Shown one piece after another: positions 21,718-30,918 of a stretch of DNA of 64,000 nt. Below the pieces are notes generated by a model, which was given only the letters and a program-made list of their open reading frames with translations, had not been told where the DNA came from and ran no database searches. The translations under genes and the position numbers were made by a program. The DNA is from Nonomuraea jabiensis. GTDB taxonomy: Bacteria; Actinomycetota; Actinomycetes; Streptosporangiales; Streptosporangiaceae. Position 1 is the first letter of the stretch; each line of letters begins with the position of its first letter. The stretch is from positions 4,030,001 to 4,094,000 of the forward strand of contig NZ_JACHMB010000001.1 of NCBI RefSeq assembly GCF_014204795.1, read 5' to 3'.

Positions 21718-24198
21718 ATGGCGGTTATTGAGCGGGAAGAAAGCGACGGCCCGCCGGTCGCTGTCCGCACGTGCGGGGTCGCGGCCGCGGAGCTGGAATC
21801 CCTGCGATGGGACGAGTCCTACGCGCTGGTGACCCGGCTGCTCGCCAAGACCGCCCGGGTGGCGGCGGACGGGCGGCGGCTGGCCGTGGCGCTCGGTGAC
21901 GTCATCGGAGGGCTCGGCACGTCCGGGTCCCGGCCCGTCCTCGTGGGGCTGCGGCGGGCGCTGCACACCGGGCGCCTTCCCGCCGGGCGCGAGTGGGGGC
22001 CCGAGGCCGGGGCGGCGCTGCCGTACGGGCTGAGGGGTGAGGTGGAGGAGTGGGTACGGCGTGCGCACGAGTGCGCCGGGCTGCGCGCCCGCCTGCCCGA
22101 GGTCGTCGCCCGGGAGTCCCTGGAGAAGGAGGAACGGCTGCGTGCCGCCGCGGCCGACCCCGCCTTCCGCAGGGGGCTGGCGCTGGCCGGCGGCGAGCTG
22201 GCGGTCGACCTGGAGACGTGGCTCGCGGACCCTGCGCGGCGCCCCAAGCAGCAGAAGCTGCTCAGGCTGGCCAAATACCTGGTCAGGGCGGCCGTGAAGA
22301 CCAGCCCGTACAGCACGTTCACGAGCACCGGGCGGGCGGTGTGGGGCGGTGGCGAGCGGCACGTGGAGCGCGTGGTGCCGGTGCTGGAACTCGACGGTAT
22401 CCAGACGTTCTCGGACGATCGGGTCAGGGTGAATCCTTCGGTCACCGTCGCGGGTGGCATGGCGGAGTTCATCGGGCCGCCTCCCGGGGAGGCGCTGGTG
22501 TCCATCGGGGTGACGGAGGCGGTGGCCGCGTGCCTGCGCGTCGCGGAGGGCGGGGAGTGGGTGCCGCGGGGCCGGTTCGCCGAGGCGCTGGGCGCCGAGC
22601 CTGCCGCAGTCACGAAATTTCTTGACAAGTTGCTTACGGTTGGGCTCCTGGAGGCCCGCCCGGACGACGCTCCGCCCCCGGACCTGCTGGCCGGGATCCG
22701 GCGCACGGAACGCGCCACCGACCCGTCCACCTTCCGCCAGGAACTCGGCCGGCTGATCGCCACCGCCCACGCCTGTCGCGCCGCCTGCGCTGATATGGCC
22801 AAGAACGTCGCCCCTGCCGGCCGCGCCATTCGGGGCGATGGCGATGGCGGCGCTGGTGGCGACGGCGGTGTGGGGCGGGCGGTGGTGCACGAGGTCGCGG
22901 TCTGCGTCGAGCCCGTGGCCCGGCTTGACCTGGCGCGATGGCGTGACGGTCTCGCCGATCTCGACGTCGTACGCCGCTGGCTGGCCGTTTTCGACGCCAA
23001 GCACCCCATGCGCCTCGCGGTCGCCGCCTACCTCACCACCCGGTACGGCCCCGACCCGGCCGTCCCCTTCCTCACCCTCCACCGCCACATCCAGCGCGAA
23101 CTGGCCGGCACCGGCCCGGCAGGCCGGGAGCTGCGCGCGTTCCTCGGCTCGTCGGCCGCCTGGACCCAGCCGCTGGCCGCCTCCACCCTGCCCCGGATCC
23201 GGGAGCTGGAGCGCCTCAGAGCCGAGGCGAGAAGCCTGGCGCTCGACGCGGAGGACCCCGACGGCACCTGCCGCGTCACCCCCGGACAGCTGGCCGCGCA
23301 GCTGGAGTCGTGGCCGTCCTGGATCGCGATCCCCGCCTCCTCGGCCTGCTACGTACAGGCGGTGGCCGACGCCCTGGTGCTCAACGTCGTCCACGGCGGG
23401 CACGGCCGAGCCCTGCGCAGGCTCGACCACCTCGTCGAACGCGCCGGCGGCCACCCCGAGCCGCCCCGGCTCCAGGACCCGGACGGCGCGGTCTACGCCG
23501 AGTTCTCCGGCGACCTGGGCTCCACGCTCAACGCGCGCCCGCCGAGCACCCGATACGAGATCGACTACCCCCACTCGCCCGGCACGCGCCCGCCCGACCT
23601 GCGGCTGCCGCTCACGGACCTGCACGTGACGCTCTGCCCGGACAGCGGCCTGCCCGAGCTGCGTTCCAAGCGGCTCGGCCGCCGGGTCGTGCCGTTGCAC
23701 CTCGGGCTGGCCGCCGAGTTCCGGCTTCCGCCGGCCGCGCGGTTCATCGAACGCGTCTTCGGCCCCGGCTACCTGCTCCATCCCAGCTCGCCGCCGCTGG
23801 TGCGGATGGGCCGGGTCCCGTCGGAGGTCACCCGATATCCACGCGTGGAGGCCGGGCGCGTGGTGGTGCAGCGGCGTCGCTGGCTGGCGCCCGCGGCCGC
23901 GCTGCCGGTGCGCGCGAAGGGCGAGGGCGACGCGGCGTACCTCACGCGGCTGATCGCCTGGGCGGACGAGTACGGCGTACCGCACCGATCGTTCGTCCGC
24001 GCCTGGCCGGAGCAGACGGGCCAGGCGGGGCAAGACAAGGCGCGCAAACCACTCTTCCTTGACCTGGCGAACCTGTTCCTGGTCAAGAACTTCGAGCGGC
24101 AGATACGCGGCTGCGCGTTCGCGCTCTTCGAGGAGGCGCTGCCCGACCCGGGGCCGGAGCGGGTGACCGAATACCTGATCGAGGTGGGAGGCCGATGA
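21718..24198 (+). CDS. tpdB: Split LanB-type dehydratase, glutamylation subunit (TbtB type)
   Basis: 826 residues. It matches the large N-terminal (glutamylation) domain of class I lanthipeptide dehydratases, PF04738: PKQQKLLRLAKYLVRAAVKTSPYSTFTSTG at about 180-205 is the hallmark block. In thiopeptide pathways it transfers Glu from Glu-tRNA to core Ser residues; the separate elimination enzyme then makes dehydroalanine. ATG 21718 is preferred, with GGGG 10 bases upstream, over TTG 21679, which overlaps the hairpin region. It overlaps the next gene by 4 bases (ATGA). A short AT-rich stretch (codons AAA TTT CTT near 22615) is unlike the rest of the gene. Confidence 0.92.
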   Translation: MAVIEREESDGPPVAVRTCGVAAAELESLRWDESYALVTRLLAKTARVAADGRRLAVALGDVIGGLGTSGSRPVLVGLRRALHTGRLPAGREWGPEAGAALPYGLRGEVEEWVRRAHECAGLRARLPEVVARESLEKEERLRAAAADPAFRRGLALAGGELAVDLETWLADPARRPKQQKLLRLAKYLVRAAVKTSPYSTFTSTGRAVWGGGERHVERVVPVLELDGIQTFSDDRVRVNPSVTVAGGMAEFIGPPPGEALVSIGVTEAVAACLRVAEGGEWVPRGRFAEALGAEPAAVTKFLDKLLTVGLLEARPDDAPPPDLLAGIRRTERATDPSTFRQELGRLIATAHACRAACADMAKNVAPAGRAIRGDGDGGAGGDGGVGRAVVHEVAVCVEPVARLDLARWRDGLADLDVVRRWLAVFDAKHPMRLAVAAYLTTRYGPDPAVPFLTLHRHIQRELAGTGPAGRELRAFLGSSAAWTQPLAASTLPRIRELERLRAEARSLALDAEDPDGTCRVTPGQLAAQLESWPSWIAIPASSACYVQAVADALVLNVVHGGHGRALRRLDHLVERAGGHPEPPRLQDPDGAVYAEFSGDLGSTLNARPPSTRYEIDYPHSPGTRPPDLRLPLTDLHVTLCPDSGLPELRSKRLGRRVVPLHLGLAAEFRLPPAARFIERVFGPGYLLHPSSPPLVRMGRVPSEVTRYPRVEAGRVVVQRRRWLAPAAALPVRAKGEGDAAYLTRLIAWADEYGVPHRSFVRAWPEQTGQAGQDKARKPLFLDLANLFLVKNFERQIRGCAFALFEEALPDPGPERVTEYLIEVGGR

Positions 24199-25010
24199 GC
24201 TGGGTGAGCGTGCACGTCTTCTCGCAGGGGCCGCTCGACGACATGATCACGGGCCTGGCCGGGCCGCTCCTCGGCGACGACGGCTTCTTCCTGCGCTACT
24301 GGGAGGGCGGCCCGCATCTGCGGATCAGGGTCAGGTCCCACCCGGCGGAGCACGTCGTCGAGCGGGCCGAGGCGTATCTGCGCGAGCACCCGTCGGAGGC
24401 GGTGATCGACCCGGAGGAGTACGCCAGGCTCGCCGCGACCCTCGCCGCCCGGGAAGGCGTCCCCGGCTATACGCGGCGCCTCTATCCGAACGACTCCGCC
24501 CACCTCATCCCGTACCGGCCGGAACACGACCGCTACGGCACGGGCCGCTCGCTCGACGCCGTGGAGCGGCACTTCCACGACTCCAGCGTGATCGCACTCC
24601 AGTTGATCGAGGCGGGGCTCGGGCACGAGCGGCGGAGCGTGGCGTGGCTGACCATGCTGCTGGTCGCCTGGCAGGTAGCGGGGGAGGGCACGGCGTTCGG
24701 TCCGCCGGCTGACGCCGGGGTGCAGGTGGCCCCCGAGCGGATGTCGGCGCTGGTCGAGCATGCCAGGGCGGTGACGCAGGCGCCTGCGCCGGATGAGCCC
24801 CGGGGCGTGGTGGCCGCCTGGTACGCCTCGATCGCGCGGCTGGCGGAGGAACTGGGGGCGGCGGGGTTCGACGCGGGGCGGACGGGGGCGACGGTCGATC
24901 TGGCCGCGCATCTGCTGGCCAACAGGCTGGGGATCCGGGTGCAGGAGGAGGCCCGGCTGCGTCACCTGGCGTCCCGGGCCACGAGGGAGTCGGAGGTGGG
25001 GGTCGGATGA
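24195..25010 (+). CDS. tpdC: Split LanB-type dehydratase, elimination subunit (TbtC type)
   Basis: 271 residues, the SpaB_C / thiopeptide-type bacteriocin biosynthesis domain (PF14028). Diagnostic blocks: VHVFSQGPLDDMI near the start, GFFLRYWEGGPHLRIRV, and PEHDRYGTGRSLDAVERHFHDSS. It eliminates glutamate from glutamylated Ser to leave dehydroalanine. ATG 24195 has GGGAGG upstream and overlaps the tpdB stop; the tpdC stop overlaps the tpdD start by 4 bases, so expression is tightly coupled. Confidence 0.88.
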   Translation: MSWVSVHVFSQGPLDDMITGLAGPLLGDDGFFLRYWEGGPHLRIRVRSHPAEHVVERAEAYLREHPSEAVIDPEEYARLAATLAAREGVPGYTRRLYPNDSAHLIPYRPEHDRYGTGRSLDAVERHFHDSSVIALQLIEAGLGHERRSVAWLTMLLVAWQVAGEGTAFGPPADAGVQVAPERMSALVEHARAVTQAPAPDEPRGVVAAWYASIARLAEELGAAGFDAGRTGATVDLAAHLLANRLGIRVQEEARLRHLASRATRESEVGVG

Positions 25011-25966
25011 CCTGGACGCGGCTGCGGGTGGACTATCACGACGGCCCGATGGACGATCTCGTCCTGGACGCGCTCCGACCGGCCTGGCATGAAATACGGG
25101 GATATTTCCTGCGCCACTGGGTGCGCGGCCCCCACCTGCGGATCTTCGTGGACGGCGACGCGACGCGGATCGTCCGGGCGGTCGAGCGCCACCTGGCCGC
25201 CCACCCGTCCGCCGGCACCACCGACCCGCAGGCGCTGCTCCCCCTGCACGAGCGCCTGGCCGAGCTGGAAGGCGAACCAGGCCCGCTGCTGCCATGGGCG
25301 CCCGACAACACCCTCGCCGTCGAACCCGCAGGACTCGACACCGAGCTCGACCGGTTCCTCGCGGACTTCCACGCCGACACCACCGAGGCCGCGTTCGACG
25401 CCCTCGACCGGGTCAGAGCCGGCACACCGCTGCCCGGCATCGCCTTCGACCTGGTGGTCGCCACCGCGCACGACCTGTCGGAGGGCGGCCTGCCCGCCGC
25501 CAGGACCTCGCTGCGCTCGCACGCCGAAGCGTACCTGTCACGCCTGCCGGGAAGCGTCCGCGCCACGTGGCAGGCGCACTACGAACGCAACAGGGAGCCG
25601 CTCACCGCCAGGATCAAGGCGCTGACCGGCGCCGGAGAGCCCGGCGCGTGGCTGCGTATGATCCGGGCCACCCGCGACCGGGGCCGTACCCTCATCGACG
25701 AGGGACGGCTGAGCCTCGGCTACGCCACCGACGGCCCTTCCAAACGGCCCCCGCTCGCCGCGGTCTCCCCCTTCCACCGGAACCTGGAGACCGACGAACG
25801 CTGGCTCGCCCTGAAGGACACCCCCGCCTTCGCCGCCTACCGCCTGGCCCTGAACTGCGCGTACCTCCACCTCACCAGGCTCGGCCTCGCGCCCGACCAG
25901 CGCTTCCTCATCTGCCACCTCGCCGCGAACGCCGCCGACGACCTCTACCGGGCCGCGGCCTCATGA
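25007..25966 (+). CDS. tpdD: Thiopeptide pyridine synthase ([4+2] macrocyclase, TbtD type)
   Basis: 319 residues. The first 70 resemble the elimination protein (VDYHDGPMDDLVLDALRP, GYFLRHWVRGPHLRIFVDG), as expected because pyridine synthases derive from that fold. The rest diverges and ends with AYRLALNCAYLHLTRLGLAPDQRF and ICHLAANAADDLY, typical of TclM/TbtD/PbtD. It joins two dehydroalanines (from core Ser1 and Ser11) in a formal aza-cycloaddition, closing the macrocycle and expelling the leader peptide. Which of the two similar genes is elimination enzyme and which pyridine synthase is assigned from this C-terminal pattern and from gene order. Confidence 0.85.
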   Translation: MTWTRLRVDYHDGPMDDLVLDALRPAWHEIRGYFLRHWVRGPHLRIFVDGDATRIVRAVERHLAAHPSAGTTDPQALLPLHERLAELEGEPGPLLPWAPDNTLAVEPAGLDTELDRFLADFHADTTEAAFDALDRVRAGTPLPGIAFDLVVATAHDLSEGGLPAARTSLRSHAEAYLSRLPGSVRATWQAHYERNREPLTARIKALTGAGEPGAWLRMIRATRDRGRTLIDEGRLSLGYATDGPSKRPPLAAVSPFHRNLETDERWLALKDTPAFAAYRLALNCAYLHLTRLGLAPDQRFLICHLAANAADDLYRAAAS

Positions 25967-27249
25967 CCGGGGAACGGTACGAGCTGCGCGCCGGTGTGCA
26001 CCTCGCCCGGCTGGACGCGGGGATCCGCCTGTTCGCCTGGCCGCACGCCGAGACCCTCGGCGAACTCACGCGGGACGAGCTCGACCTGCTCCGCGACCTG
26101 GCCGCCGGACCCCGCACGGCCGGGGGAGCGCTCGTCGAACGGCTGCGCGCCGGAGGCTGGCTCAAGATCACGATCACCCGGGACGGCGTGCCCCTCTACA
26201 CGCTCGACCCGCTGCGCCCGCCGCCGCCACGGCCGGCGGTGCCGGCGCGGCCGGTGCTGTCCAGGTTCGCCACGCTGCGGCGCGAGGGGGAGGCGCTGGT
26301 CGCTAGCTCCCCGCTGGCCTGGTGCGACCTGTACGTCCACGACCCCGGCCTGGTCGGCGACGTGGTCAGGCCCGGCGGCGAGGTCCTGGCCGACCTGGTG
26401 TGGGCCGGGCTGGCCGTGCCCGAGGAGGCCGAGGAACGGGAGCTGCGGTTCCGGCAGTGGGCGCCGCACGAGCTGGAGTTCCACGACCGGAGCCGGGTGG
26501 GTCACCGCGGCTACCTGGGCGACGGGTTCGGCGGGACGTTCTGGGCCCGCGGCCGGTTCGACCCGCTGCCGGCCAGGCCCCGGCCCTACCCCGGCCGGGC
26601 GATCGAGCTGCCCGCGCCCGACCTGGACGAGCTGCGGCTCAAGGACCCCTCGCTCACGGACGTGCTGGAGGGCCGCAGGTCCGTTCGCGAGCACGACGAC
26701 GAGCGGCCGATCACCCTCGGCCTGCTCGGCGAGCTGCTGTACCGCACGGCCAGGGTGCGGGAGTGCTGGACGGCCGAGGGCGTCGAGTACGCCCGCAAGC
26801 CGTACCCGTCCGGAGGGTCCGTCTACGAGCTGGAGGTCTACCCCGTCGTCAGGAACGTGGCCGGGCTCGAACCCGGCATGTACCACTACGACGGGCACGA
26901 CCATGTGCTCAGGCCGGTACGCGAGGCCCGCCATCCCGCCGTCCGCCGGCTGCTGACCGTCGCCGGGCACGGCGCCGCCACCGGCCGCCGCCCCCAGGTC
27001 CTGCTCGCGGTCTCCAGCCGCGCCGGCCGGCTGCTGTGGAAGTACGAAGGCATGGGGTACGCGCTGACGCTCAAGCACGTGGGCGTGCTCTACCAGACGC
27101 TCTACTGCGTGGCCACGGCGATGGGCCTGGCGGCCTGCGGGCTCGGCAGCGGCGACTCGGCCGCGTTCGCCGAGGCGACCGGGCGGGACCCGCTGGAGGA
27201 GTGCGCGGTCGGCGAATTCATGATCGGAACCGCGGAGGCACCACGTTGA
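25963..27249 (+). CDS. tpdE: Azoline dehydrogenase, SagB/nitroreductase type (TbtE type)
   Basis: 428 residues from ATG 25963 (ATGA overlap with tpdD); a longer open frame to 25294 is discarded because it lies wholly within tpdD. The C-terminal half is a flavin nitroreductase: LEGRRSVREHDDERPITLGLLGELLYRTARV, YPSGGSVYELEVYPVV, and final MGLAACGLGSGDSAAFAEATG. It oxidises thiazolines to thiazoles using FMN. The N-terminal half (1-210) is the accessory region found in TOMM dehydrogenases, which contacts the cyclodehydratase complex. Confidence 0.9.
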   Translation: MTGERYELRAGVHLARLDAGIRLFAWPHAETLGELTRDELDLLRDLAAGPRTAGGALVERLRAGGWLKITITRDGVPLYTLDPLRPPPPRPAVPARPVLSRFATLRREGEALVASSPLAWCDLYVHDPGLVGDVVRPGGEVLADLVWAGLAVPEEAEERELRFRQWAPHELEFHDRSRVGHRGYLGDGFGGTFWARGRFDPLPARPRPYPGRAIELPAPDLDELRLKDPSLTDVLEGRRSVREHDDERPITLGLLGELLYRTARVRECWTAEGVEYARKPYPSGGSVYELEVYPVVRNVAGLEPGMYHYDGHDHVLRPVREARHPAVRRLLTVAGHGAATGRRPQVLLAVSSRAGRLLWKYEGMGYALTLKHVGVLYQTLYCVATAMGLAACGLGSGDSAAFAEATGRDPLEECAVGEFMIGTAEAPR

Positions 27250-29081
27250 ACGACTTCAGGCCCAGACTCCCCGCCGGCATCCGCTTCGCGCCCACCTCCG
27301 GCGGTGTCGCCTTCCTCACCCGCGAAGGCGTCGTGCGGATGAACGGGGCCTCCGTCCACCTGTGGGTGGAGCGGCTGGCCGGGCACCTCGACGGGAGCAG
27401 GACCGTGGCCGAGCTGACCGCGGAGCTGCCCGACGAGCGGCGGGCGTTCGTGACGAGCCTGCTGACCACGCTGCGCGAGCGCGGGCTCGTGGAGGACGCG
27501 GGGGAGCGCGGCGTGCTGCCCGTGGCGGCCGGCGCCACGTGCTCGCTGCTGGCCGACGCGGACCGGTTCGGCGAGCTGGCGCCCGCCCTGGCCGACGCCA
27601 TGCGCAGGCTGGGGCTGGAAGTGCTGCGAGAGCCGTCGGGCGGGGCGCTCGTGCACGTCGCGGCGGCCGACGCGGACGGGCTGGCCGCCGCCGGGCGCCT
27701 CGACCGGCTGAGCGCCGAGCGCGGGCTGCCCATCGGGCACGTGCTGCTGCGCGAGGGCGAGGCGTGGTGGAGCGAGACCGGCGTCGTCGGGCGCGACGTC
27801 CCGCCGTGGGCGGCCGGGTGGCGGCGGCTGGCGGCCATGGAGGCCGTCCCGCCTACCCCCGGGCACGTCTCCGTCTCGCCCGTCGCCGCTGCCGTGGTCG
27901 CCGGGCAGGTGGTGGCGGACCTGGGGCGCTACCTGTCCGGAACGCCCCGCGTGTCCGGCGGTCCGCGCCTGCACGTGGTGGATCTGGACGGGTTCGGCAC
28001 GCGTACGCACTCCTTCCTGCCGCACCTGTCGGCGCTGCCGCCCGGCACCGGGGCGAGCGCGGGGGCGCTCGGCGAGGAGGAGTTCTCGCGGAGGGCGGCC
28101 AGGTTGATGGACTCGCGGACGGGGGTGTTCGCCGAGATCGAGGAGGGGGAGTACGGGCAGCTCCCGCTGCACGTGTCGGTGACCACGGTGGCCGATCCGA
28201 TGGGGACCCTCGGGGGTGCGCGGGCGCGGGTGATCGGCGTGGGGGCGGACTTCGCCGCCGCGCGATACCGGGCGGCGCTGAAGGCACTGACCGTGCACGG
28301 ACTGCTCGCCCTCGACCCCCGCCGCCTGGTCACGGCCGAAGGGACGCCACTCACAGGGGTGGAGGAGCGGCCGGACGACGGCCTCCTGGACGGCCTTTCG
28401 GACGGCCTCCTGGGCGGCCCGCTGGTGAGGGACGTCGCGGCGGGACGGGTCGAGGCGTTCGTGCGCGGCCGTGACCTCGTCGAGGGCGGCGAGGTGCTGC
28501 TGCCCGCCCGCGCGGTGTTCCTCGATCCGCACGCCACCGGGGCAGCCGCCGGTTACTCGGCCGAGGAGGCGCTGGTCGCGGCGTTACTGGACCACTGCGC
28601 GGCGCTGGCCGGGTTCGACGGGCCGCTGCCGCCCGTGGACGTGGGCGGCGCGCGGGCGGCCGACGGCGAGACCGCGCGGTCGGCGGCGCTGCTGGACGCG
28701 ATCGGGCTGCCGTACCGGGTGCTGGACGCCACCGGCCCGTCGGGCGTGCCCGTGTACGCGGGGACGCTCGGCGGGCGGCTGGTGGCGCGGGCGGCGGGCG
28801 TCACGCCCCTGGCCGCGCTGCGGGCCACGCTCGAAGGGATCCTGGCCGCGTACCAGGGCATTCCGAACCCCGCGCCCCTGCCCGACCTGTGCCCGGCCGT
28901 CGCGCAGGAGCCGCCGGTCGTCCTCGACCCGGAGGCGGCCGGGCTCGGCGCCGGTGAGCTCGCCGCCGCCCTGGCCGGGCCCGGGCTGCGGGTCAGCGCC
29001 GTTCCGCTGGATCACGACCGGGAGGTACACGCGCTCATGCCGCACGTCGTCCGCGTCGTCACGGAGCCGCTCCATGGCTGA
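27246..29081 (+). CDS. tpdF: Ocin-ThiF-like cyclodehydratase partner with precursor-recognition domain (TbtF type)
   Basis: 611 residues from TTG 27246, which overlaps the tpdE stop as TTGA. Residues 1-90 form a PqqD-like recognition element (RPRLPAGIRFAPTSGGVAFL, then VHLWVERLAGHLDGSRTVAEL) that should bind the TpdA leader. The middle resembles degenerate E1/ThiF proteins. The C-terminal third (YSAEEALVAALLDHCAALAG, then TPLAALRATLEGILAAYQGI) looks like a decayed YcaO fold. It delivers the peptide to the YcaO enzyme encoded next. Codon 447 is a rare TTA Leu (28584-28586), a possible bldA-type control point. It overlaps tpdG by 8 bases. Confidence 0.85.
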   Translation: MNDFRPRLPAGIRFAPTSGGVAFLTREGVVRMNGASVHLWVERLAGHLDGSRTVAELTAELPDERRAFVTSLLTTLRERGLVEDAGERGVLPVAAGATCSLLADADRFGELAPALADAMRRLGLEVLREPSGGALVHVAAADADGLAAAGRLDRLSAERGLPIGHVLLREGEAWWSETGVVGRDVPPWAAGWRRLAAMEAVPPTPGHVSVSPVAAAVVAGQVVADLGRYLSGTPRVSGGPRLHVVDLDGFGTRTHSFLPHLSALPPGTGASAGALGEEEFSRRAARLMDSRTGVFAEIEEGEYGQLPLHVSVTTVADPMGTLGGARARVIGVGADFAAARYRAALKALTVHGLLALDPRRLVTAEGTPLTGVEERPDDGLLDGLSDGLLGGPLVRDVAAGRVEAFVRGRDLVEGGEVLLPARAVFLDPHATGAAAGYSAEEALVAALLDHCAALAGFDGPLPPVDVGGARAADGETARSAALLDAIGLPYRVLDATGPSGVPVYAGTLGGRLVARAAGVTPLAALRATLEGILAAYQGIPNPAPLPDLCPAVAQEPPVVLDPEAAGLGAGELAAALAGPGLRVSAVPLDHDREVHALMPHVVRVVTEPLHG

Positions 29082-30918
29082 GGTCGTGGGGACGGGCCTG
29101 CTGGCCGAGGAGATCACGCTCGCGCTGAAGGACCGCGACGGGCGGGCAGAGGTGACGATCAGCGCCTGCGACGGCTGGGCGCGCGGCCCCCGGCGCGACG
29201 GGGCCGCGTGGCTGCCCGTGTGGGTCGAGTACGGGGTCGCCGTCATCGGGCCGCTGGAACGGCCCGGCGAACCCGGCTGCGTGACCTGCTTCGAGACCCG
29301 CCAATTCCGGGTCAGGACCGACAGCGCCGATCGGGCCGCCGTCCTGGCCGTCCACGGCCCCGAACTCGCCGAGCGGGCCTCCCCGTACCTCGGCCGCCTG
29401 GCCGCCCGCACGATCGCGGCCCTGGCCGCGCACGCCGCCGAGGGCCCCGGGTGCGCCGTCTGGTACGTCGACCTGTGCACGCTCACCGCCGAACGCCACA
29501 CGTTCCTGCCGGAACCCCACTGCCCCGACTGCGGCGACCTGCCGGACGACGACCGCGCGTCCGCCGCCTTCGAGCCCGGCGCCGCCCCGCGACCTCCCGG
29601 CTACCGGGTCAGGGACGTGTCGGCCGAGCACAGTGCGCTGCTCGACACGTACGTGGACGGCGAATGCGGGCTGATCAGGCCCCTCGTCCGGGACACGCTC
29701 GGCGGCCTGGTGATCGCCGGGGCGATGCTGCCGCTGCGGTTCGAGGGCGGTGCGGAGCCCGGCGTGGGCCGCACCCGCGGCTACCGGGCCAGCGAGGTCA
29801 CCGCCGTGCTCGAAGCGCTCGAACGGTGGGGCGGCGTCGAGCCCGGCGGCAAGCGCACCCGCGTGCGGGCCTCCTACGCGGAGGTGGCCGCGGACGCGCT
29901 CGACCCGCGAACGCTGGGCGAGCACGACACCTCGTCCTACGAGAGGGAGGGGTTCGCGTTCCGGCCGTTCGCCGAGGACGCCGTCTGCGACTGGGTGTGG
30001 GGGTACTCCTTCGCCCGGCGCGCGCCGATCCTCGTGCCGGAGAGCCTGGCCTATTACTACGTACGGGGGCGGGAGCGGCCGTTCCTGTTCGAGATCTCGA
30101 ACGGGTGCGCGCTCGGCGGCAGCATGGCCGAGGCCCTGCTCTACGGGCTGCTGGAGACGGTCGAGCGGGACGCCTTCCTCATGACCTGGTACGGGCGGCT
30201 CCCCGTGCCGCGGATCGACCCCGGTACGGCACGGGATCGCACCATCCCGCTCCAGGCCGCCGCGATCACCGCGGAGACCGGTTACCGGGTCGAGCTGTAC
30301 GACACGACGATGGAGCACGGCATCCCCAGCGTGTGGGCGATGGGCGTGCGGCAGGACGGCGACCCGGGCAGGCCGCGCATGGTGTGCGCCGCCGGGGCCC
30401 ACCTGGCGCCGGAGAAGGCCGTGCTCAGCGCGCTGAGCGAGCTGGGGCCGCTGCTGGCCGATCTGATCCGGCGATATCCGGACGAGGTCCACCGAGCCCA
30501 GGAGATGGTGACAAATCCTGATCTGGTGGCCACGATGCACGACCACTCCACCCTGTACGGCGCGGACGCGGCCTTCGACCGGCTCTCGTTCCTGACCGGC
30601 GGCACGGGCGTGCGACGCCTGCCCGACATGGAGGCGTTCACCGTGTCCGGTGATCTCGACGTCACGCGCGTGGTGGACCGCTTCCTCGCCGAGGGGATGG
30701 ACGTCGTCGTCATCGACCAGACCACGCCGGAGCACCGGGCCTGCGGTTTCTCCTGCGTCAAGGTGCTGGTGCCCGGCACGCTCCCGATGACCTTCGGCCA
30801 CCGCAACCGCAGGGTGCGCGGCCTGACCCGCCCGCTGGAGGTGCCGTACCGGCTCGGCCACCGCGCCGCGCCCCTGACCCCCGCCGACCTGAACCCCGAC
30901 CCGCACCCCTTCCCATGA
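29074..30918 (+). CDS. tpdG: YcaO cyclodehydratase (TbtG type)
   Basis: 614 residues. The first 200 are an E1-like zinc segment with two Cys pairs (GCVTCFETR and HCPDCGD). The YcaO domain follows: EVTAVLEALERWGGVEP, then MAEALLYGLLETVERDAFL, which carries the Glu residues of the ATP-binding site. The protein ends PHPFP, the C-terminal PxPxP motif typical of azoline-forming YcaO enzymes. It uses ATP to cyclise the six core Cys residues to thiazolines, acting with TpdF and before the TpdE oxidation. ATG 29074 is used; upstream frame to 28471 is discarded as it lies in tpdF. Confidence 0.93.
   Translation: MAEVVGTGLLAEEITLALKDRDGRAEVTISACDGWARGPRRDGAAWLPVWVEYGVAVIGPLERPGEPGCVTCFETRQFRVRTDSADRAAVLAVHGPELAERASPYLGRLAARTIAALAAHAAEGPGCAVWYVDLCTLTAERHTFLPEPHCPDCGDLPDDDRASAAFEPGAAPRPPGYRVRDVSAEHSALLDTYVDGECGLIRPLVRDTLGGLVIAGAMLPLRFEGGAEPGVGRTRGYRASEVTAVLEALERWGGVEPGGKRTRVRASYAEVAADALDPRTLGEHDTSSYEREGFAFRPFAEDAVCDWVWGYSFARRAPILVPESLAYYYVRGRERPFLFEISNGCALGGSMAEALLYGLLETVERDAFLMTWYGRLPVPRIDPGTARDRTIPLQAAAITAETGYRVELYDTTMEHGIPSVWAMGVRQDGDPGRPRMVCAAGAHLAPEKAVLSALSELGPLLADLIRRYPDEVHRAQEMVTNPDLVATMHDHSTLYGADAAFDRLSFLTGGTGVRRLPDMEAFTVSGDLDVTRVVDRFLAEGMDVVVIDQTTPEHRACGFSCVKVLVPGTLPMTFGHRNRRVRGLTRPLEVPYRLGHRAAPLTPADLNPDPHPFP

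Noticed and set aside
25294..25962. Long N-terminal extension of the dehydrogenase gene
   Set aside because: The region is fully occupied by tpdD in another frame, and ATG 25963 gives the usual overlapping ATGA start. The same reasoning removes the extensions of tpdF (from 26322) and tpdG (from 28471).
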